Assembly (NCBI RefSeq): GCF_003597395.2
Contig: NC_133771.1
Span: 125,276,099 to 125,340,098, forward strand
Direction: 5' to 3'
Source of the DNA: Chelonoidis abingdonii
Taxonomy: Eukaryota > Chordata > Testudines > Testudinidae
Length of the DNA stretch: 64,000 nt
Shown one piece after another: positions 60,718 through 64,000 of the stretch. The translations under genes and the position numbers were made by a program. Every line of letters starts with the position of its first letter. Positions within the stretch are counted from its first letter, which is position 1. Below the pieces are notes generated by a model. That model searched no databases. It saw only the letters and a list, made by a program, of their open reading frames with translations, and had not been told where the DNA came from.

Positions 60718-60838
60718 TAGGGTGACAGGATAGCAAGTGTAAAAAGTCTGGACACCTTTTCTTTTTTTGGGGGGTGGAGGGGTGTATGGTTGCATATGTA
60801 AGACAAAGCCCCTAATATTGGGACATCTGGTCACCCTA
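60718..60838 (-). mobile_element. 121-bp hAT-type MITE, perfect 8-bp duplication
   Basis: Ends TAGGGTGACAGG and CTGGTCACCCTA; flanks TTCACTAC at 60710-60717 and again at 60839-60846 are identical. Same family as 22386-22507, in the opposite orientation. Confidence 0.92.
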
Positions 60839-60846
60839 TTCACTAC

Positions 60847-62925
60847 ACTCCTGCCAACTTCTGCAACAAATGAGAGCAACAGACAACATCCTCTTGCACT
60901 ACACAGCACTGATTCATCGCCATCCCAGTTCCAATCTTCCTCCTAAATTCCTTGTCCCAATCTACTTTCTCTGCCCCTGCTCCTTGGTCTAACTCTTCTC
61001 CCTTTTGTAGTTCTGTCAGGCTGCCTTCCTCCTCCTCCATGCTGCCTTAGTGCCAGCAGGAGTCACACTGAGAGCACAGACAACACAGTCTGCTCTCAGT
61101 TGCTGTGCTTGGTGCTGCAGCATCTGCACATGCAATTGCAGCTGTGGACCGGAGCATGCTCAGAGCAGCTGGAATGTTCAGAGGCTGTCAAACGGAGTCT
61201 CTACTGAACATGTACAAACTTTGATTTTTCAGAGGGTCATAACTTGGCCAAATTTGGGTGCTTTTTCACAGAGACTGGAACGGGCCCATCCTTGACACAA
61301 AAGTGCTCCACTGATAAATGTCAAGTCCCTTTTCCAAAACACAGAGGCACTGGAGCTGCTCAGTGAAATGGCTGTAACATTTTATTTAACATGAGCTAAG
61401 CAATGTATTTTCCCTATTCTCATTGTTGCTGAAAGTTTCAAAAAATATTCAACTTGAGCCAGACATCCCGCACAGAAAATTTCAACTTGAACAGTTAGTT
61501 TGCCTGAGTAAAAAGCAAGTGCAGACAGGGTCTTATAATGGGAAGTGTCAAACAGCCCTAACTTACAAGTGGAATTACAAGCTCCAGCTATAGTATTTTA
61601 TAGTAAAAGAATGTGAGTGAGGATCTTCTAAATCTCTTTCCTGGTGCTATAAGCGAATGAGTGAAGCATTAAGAAAAGATTAGATGCCCAATTCTTCCAC
61701 TGTAGTATATGAGGTATATGAATACCTCCCATTTCTAGTAGCCTGACAGTTTGCTTCTAAATTTAGGGCCAGAATTGTAAACATATTTCAAAACACTCCA
61801 GATCAGAATGGTAGAAAAACAGGATAAGGCTGCTAAGCTTTCAAGTATGTGAATTCACTTGCCAAGGATTTGTAGCATGTGTTCCCTTAGTTATAGTTAA
61901 TCTCAGCTGGAACAGAATAATAGAGGCTATCAAAATAATAATGCTGTAAAAAACCCACATTCTCTTTGGTATCAAGTGCCATCCCAATAGTATGGAATGT
62001 ACCATATCAGTCAAAGAGTTGCTCCTGGAATTCCCAGGAACTCCAAAGAAGGCTGAGAGAAGTTAAGGAGGCTTCTCTGACAAGAAGAAGACGTTGAGAA
62101 ACATCTTTCAGCTCAGGGGGAGAAGATCTAGGATGTTTTTTTACCTGAGGTATAAAAGAGAACAAGGGAGGCTTTCAACTGAATGGGAGAAATGAGGGGA
62201 TGGGGCTCTTTCACCCAAATGGAAATGAAAGTTGAGCAACCTTTCTCTGGGGAGGGAAGGGAGGAGAGGAGAAGGGATCAAAGTCTCACAGGGAGGAAAA
62301 AAGGAGCACAAGAGTTAGATTCTCTCAAGTGCAGGGGGTGACAGCCTCACCAAAGGGAGAAGGATGAGGGCTGGCTGACTCACCAATGGGGCAAATTGGA
62401 TGGGTCTCTTCTTTCAGGACCACTGATGCATCTCCCCTCTATTCATCCCATAACCTGCTTTCTTCCACAGCTGCCTCCTGTTGTTGCTCCAAGTTCCTCG
62501 ATGTCAGGCACTTGAGAGAATCTCAACAAGGTGAGCATTTCTATCTTCCCCTCTTGGACTCAATTGGTTCCCCAACCCTGACTCTCAGAAGTTCACCTCT
62601 CAGAGAACCCTGCATGCTAGGAACACTATGGAAGCCACGGTGAAATGCCATTTGGAGCCAGACTTCTAGGAAGGTGGCAGGATTTTCCCCCAGGACTAGT
62701 GTAGGGTATATGGAATAGCTGTTACCACTTTATCAAGGATTCATTAAAGGACGCTTATATAAGCTTTAAATTAAACCTTTGAGCTGGTTGGTAGGGCTTG
62801 TGTCTTTGCTCTTTACACAACAAAATCATACAAGAAACCACCCAGGTACAATGAGATTCCAGGCAACTGTTGGCTAAATATATACAAACATCCAAGGCCT
62901 AGCTACATATACACATGACTGCTCT
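60847..62925. other. No recognised gene
   Basis: Short open frames only. G/A-rich stretch at 62040-62380 contains GGGAGAAGG-type words. Nothing is supported. Confidence 0.35.
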
Positions 62926-62931
62926 GGCTGG

Positions 62932-63150
62932 AGTCATAGATTCAAAGGCCCTGGGGGATCATTGTGATCATCTAGTGATCCTCCTGTATGATGCAGGGCA
63001 TAAAACTTTCCTCAAATAATTCCTACAGCAGATCTTTTAGAAAAATATCCAATCTTGATTTAAAAAATTGCCAGTGATGGAGAATCCGCCACAACCTTTG
63101 GTAAATTGTTCCACTCATTAATTATCCTCACTGTTTATTTTTGGGTTTTA
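62932..63150 (-). mobile_element. CR1-type LINE 3' end
   Basis: Starts GAGTCATAGATTCAAAGGCC (antisense tail), then GATCATCTAGTGATCCTCCTG and GTGATGGAGAATCCGCCAC in antisense CR1 order. Confidence 0.85.
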
Positions 63151-63544
63151 GTAAGGCATACTTTAAAAAAAAATTCAGAAGTTCTGTAGTCAGCAGGATT
63201 TGAACCTGAACAGGGAGACTGCAGTGATTTCAAATTGCCTTAATGATTCTGACACAACTATCTGACATGTTCTTGGAGTGCTAGCGAGCTCACAGACTAT
63301 GTAAAGGAATACTGCTCAATTCCTATATACTACAATTAGCCTTGGGAATTATTTAACAAACTTTAATCTGATGCTCAATTTCAATTGATCCCAGAAAAAA
63401 AAATGCTCTGACAGTACCCTAACCTTCTGGAGAGAGAGGCTATTTTTAAAAATTATTTATAAGGCTATTTTCTCTCTCTCTCTAAATATATGTGTGTGTT
63501 TAAAAAAGAGAGGCCATTCGTCCTCTGCTCCCATTGGTGTAATC

Positions 63545-63775
63545 AGGAGCCATAGGGATGCTGGATCCACATCTCATCCCTCTCAGATTTTGGACGGCAC
63601 TTCAGATTCTTAAAATGTGGGTTGAGCGCTGTAGCTATTTTTAGAAATCTCACAATGATACTTTCTTTGTGTTTTGTGAAATCTGCAATGAAAGTGTTCT
63701 TAAAATGAACATGTGCTGGGTCATCATTCAAGACTGCTATAACATGAAACAAATGGCAGAATGTGGGTAAAACAG
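63545..63775 (-). pseudogene. hAT transposase fragment (ZBED-like)
   Basis: The minus-strand frame includes FLKIATALNPHFKNLK then PKSERDEMW. This resembles the linker region of hAT transposases just before the C-terminal dimerisation domain, where an 'A-x-x-LDPRFK' motif is usual; here it reads ALNPHFK. No DDE residue and no element ends are in view. It is a short remnant, possibly cut by later changes. Confidence 0.5.
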
Positions 63776-64000
63776 AGAAGGAGTTCAGTCACAAATTTAA
63801 TTAACACATTATTTTTTTTAACAAGCATCATCAACATGGAAGCATGTCCTCTGGAATGGTGGCTGAAGCATGAAGGGGCATATGAATGTTTAGCATATCT
63901 AGCACATAAATACCTTGCAATGCCAGCTATAAAAGTGCCATGCAAACACTTGTTCTCACTTTCAAGTGACATTGTAAATAAGAAGCAGGTAGCAATATCT

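Noticed and set aside
1..64000. CRISPR arrays, bacterial operons, tRNA or rRNA genes
   Set aside because: No regularly spaced direct repeats, no bacterial gene layout, and no cloverleaf-type gene was recognised; repeat and intron content is vertebrate.

Overview
The window looks like nuclear DNA of a turtle or a close sauropsid. It is intron- and repeat-rich, has no dense coding, and carries CR1-type LINE tails, MIR/CORE-SINE copies, a Harbinger element with a Myb-like gene, hAT and Harbinger MITEs, a Penelope-like fragment and a GC-rich Tx1/L1-clade LINE. I assign families from remembered consensus sequences; no search was run. The only support for a host gene is one well-bounded minus-strand exon (4539-4709) that resembles the PH domain of ARHGAP20/TAGAP-like Rho GTPase-activating proteins. 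A second, decayed candidate exon lies at 2270-2441.

Layout. 0-5 kb: CR1 tail, GC-rich repeat units and the Rho-GAP-like exon(s). 5.9-10.1 kb: a nearly complete PIF/Harbinger transposon with a Myb/SANT gene (+) and a DDE transposase (-) converging on a shared poly(A) region; both genes are broken. 10-24 kb: a mosaic of MIRs, MITEs, a CR1/L2-like LINE 3' half, small hAT elements with target-site duplications, and palindromic repeats. 23.9-31.25 kb: a Penelope-like fragment with GIY-YIG-type sequence, split by about 7 kb of Tx1-like LINE. That LINE has ORF1 on the minus strand and ORF2 on the plus strand, the order expected from twin-priming 5' inversion. A 100-N gap (24343-24442) lies in its left part.

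34.4-47.4 kb: an endogenous retrovirus in gamma-like style. It has two LTRs, a candidate 4-bp ATGG target duplication, a primer-binding site that fits tRNA-Asn, a short gag start, an integrase C-terminus overlapping an env start, and an Env membrane segment. All its genes are broken. At about 13 kb it is too long for a simple provirus. A 25-N gap, rearranged Harbinger sequence and a second LTR-like block sit inside it. 47.4-64 kb: CR1 tails, inverted-repeat MITEs, a 3.4-kb pair of inverted 215-bp arms, and a fragment of hAT transposase.

Two stretches beginning right after the N gaps (24443 to about 30.9 kb, and 36033 to about 47.4 kb) are full of scattered one-base indels, although the first stays CpG-rich. 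I infer that part of the damage is uncorrected long-read gap filling rather than evolutionary decay. The genes here do not work together as a pathway; the window is a layered record of transposon insertions around the edge of one possible Rho-GAP gene.
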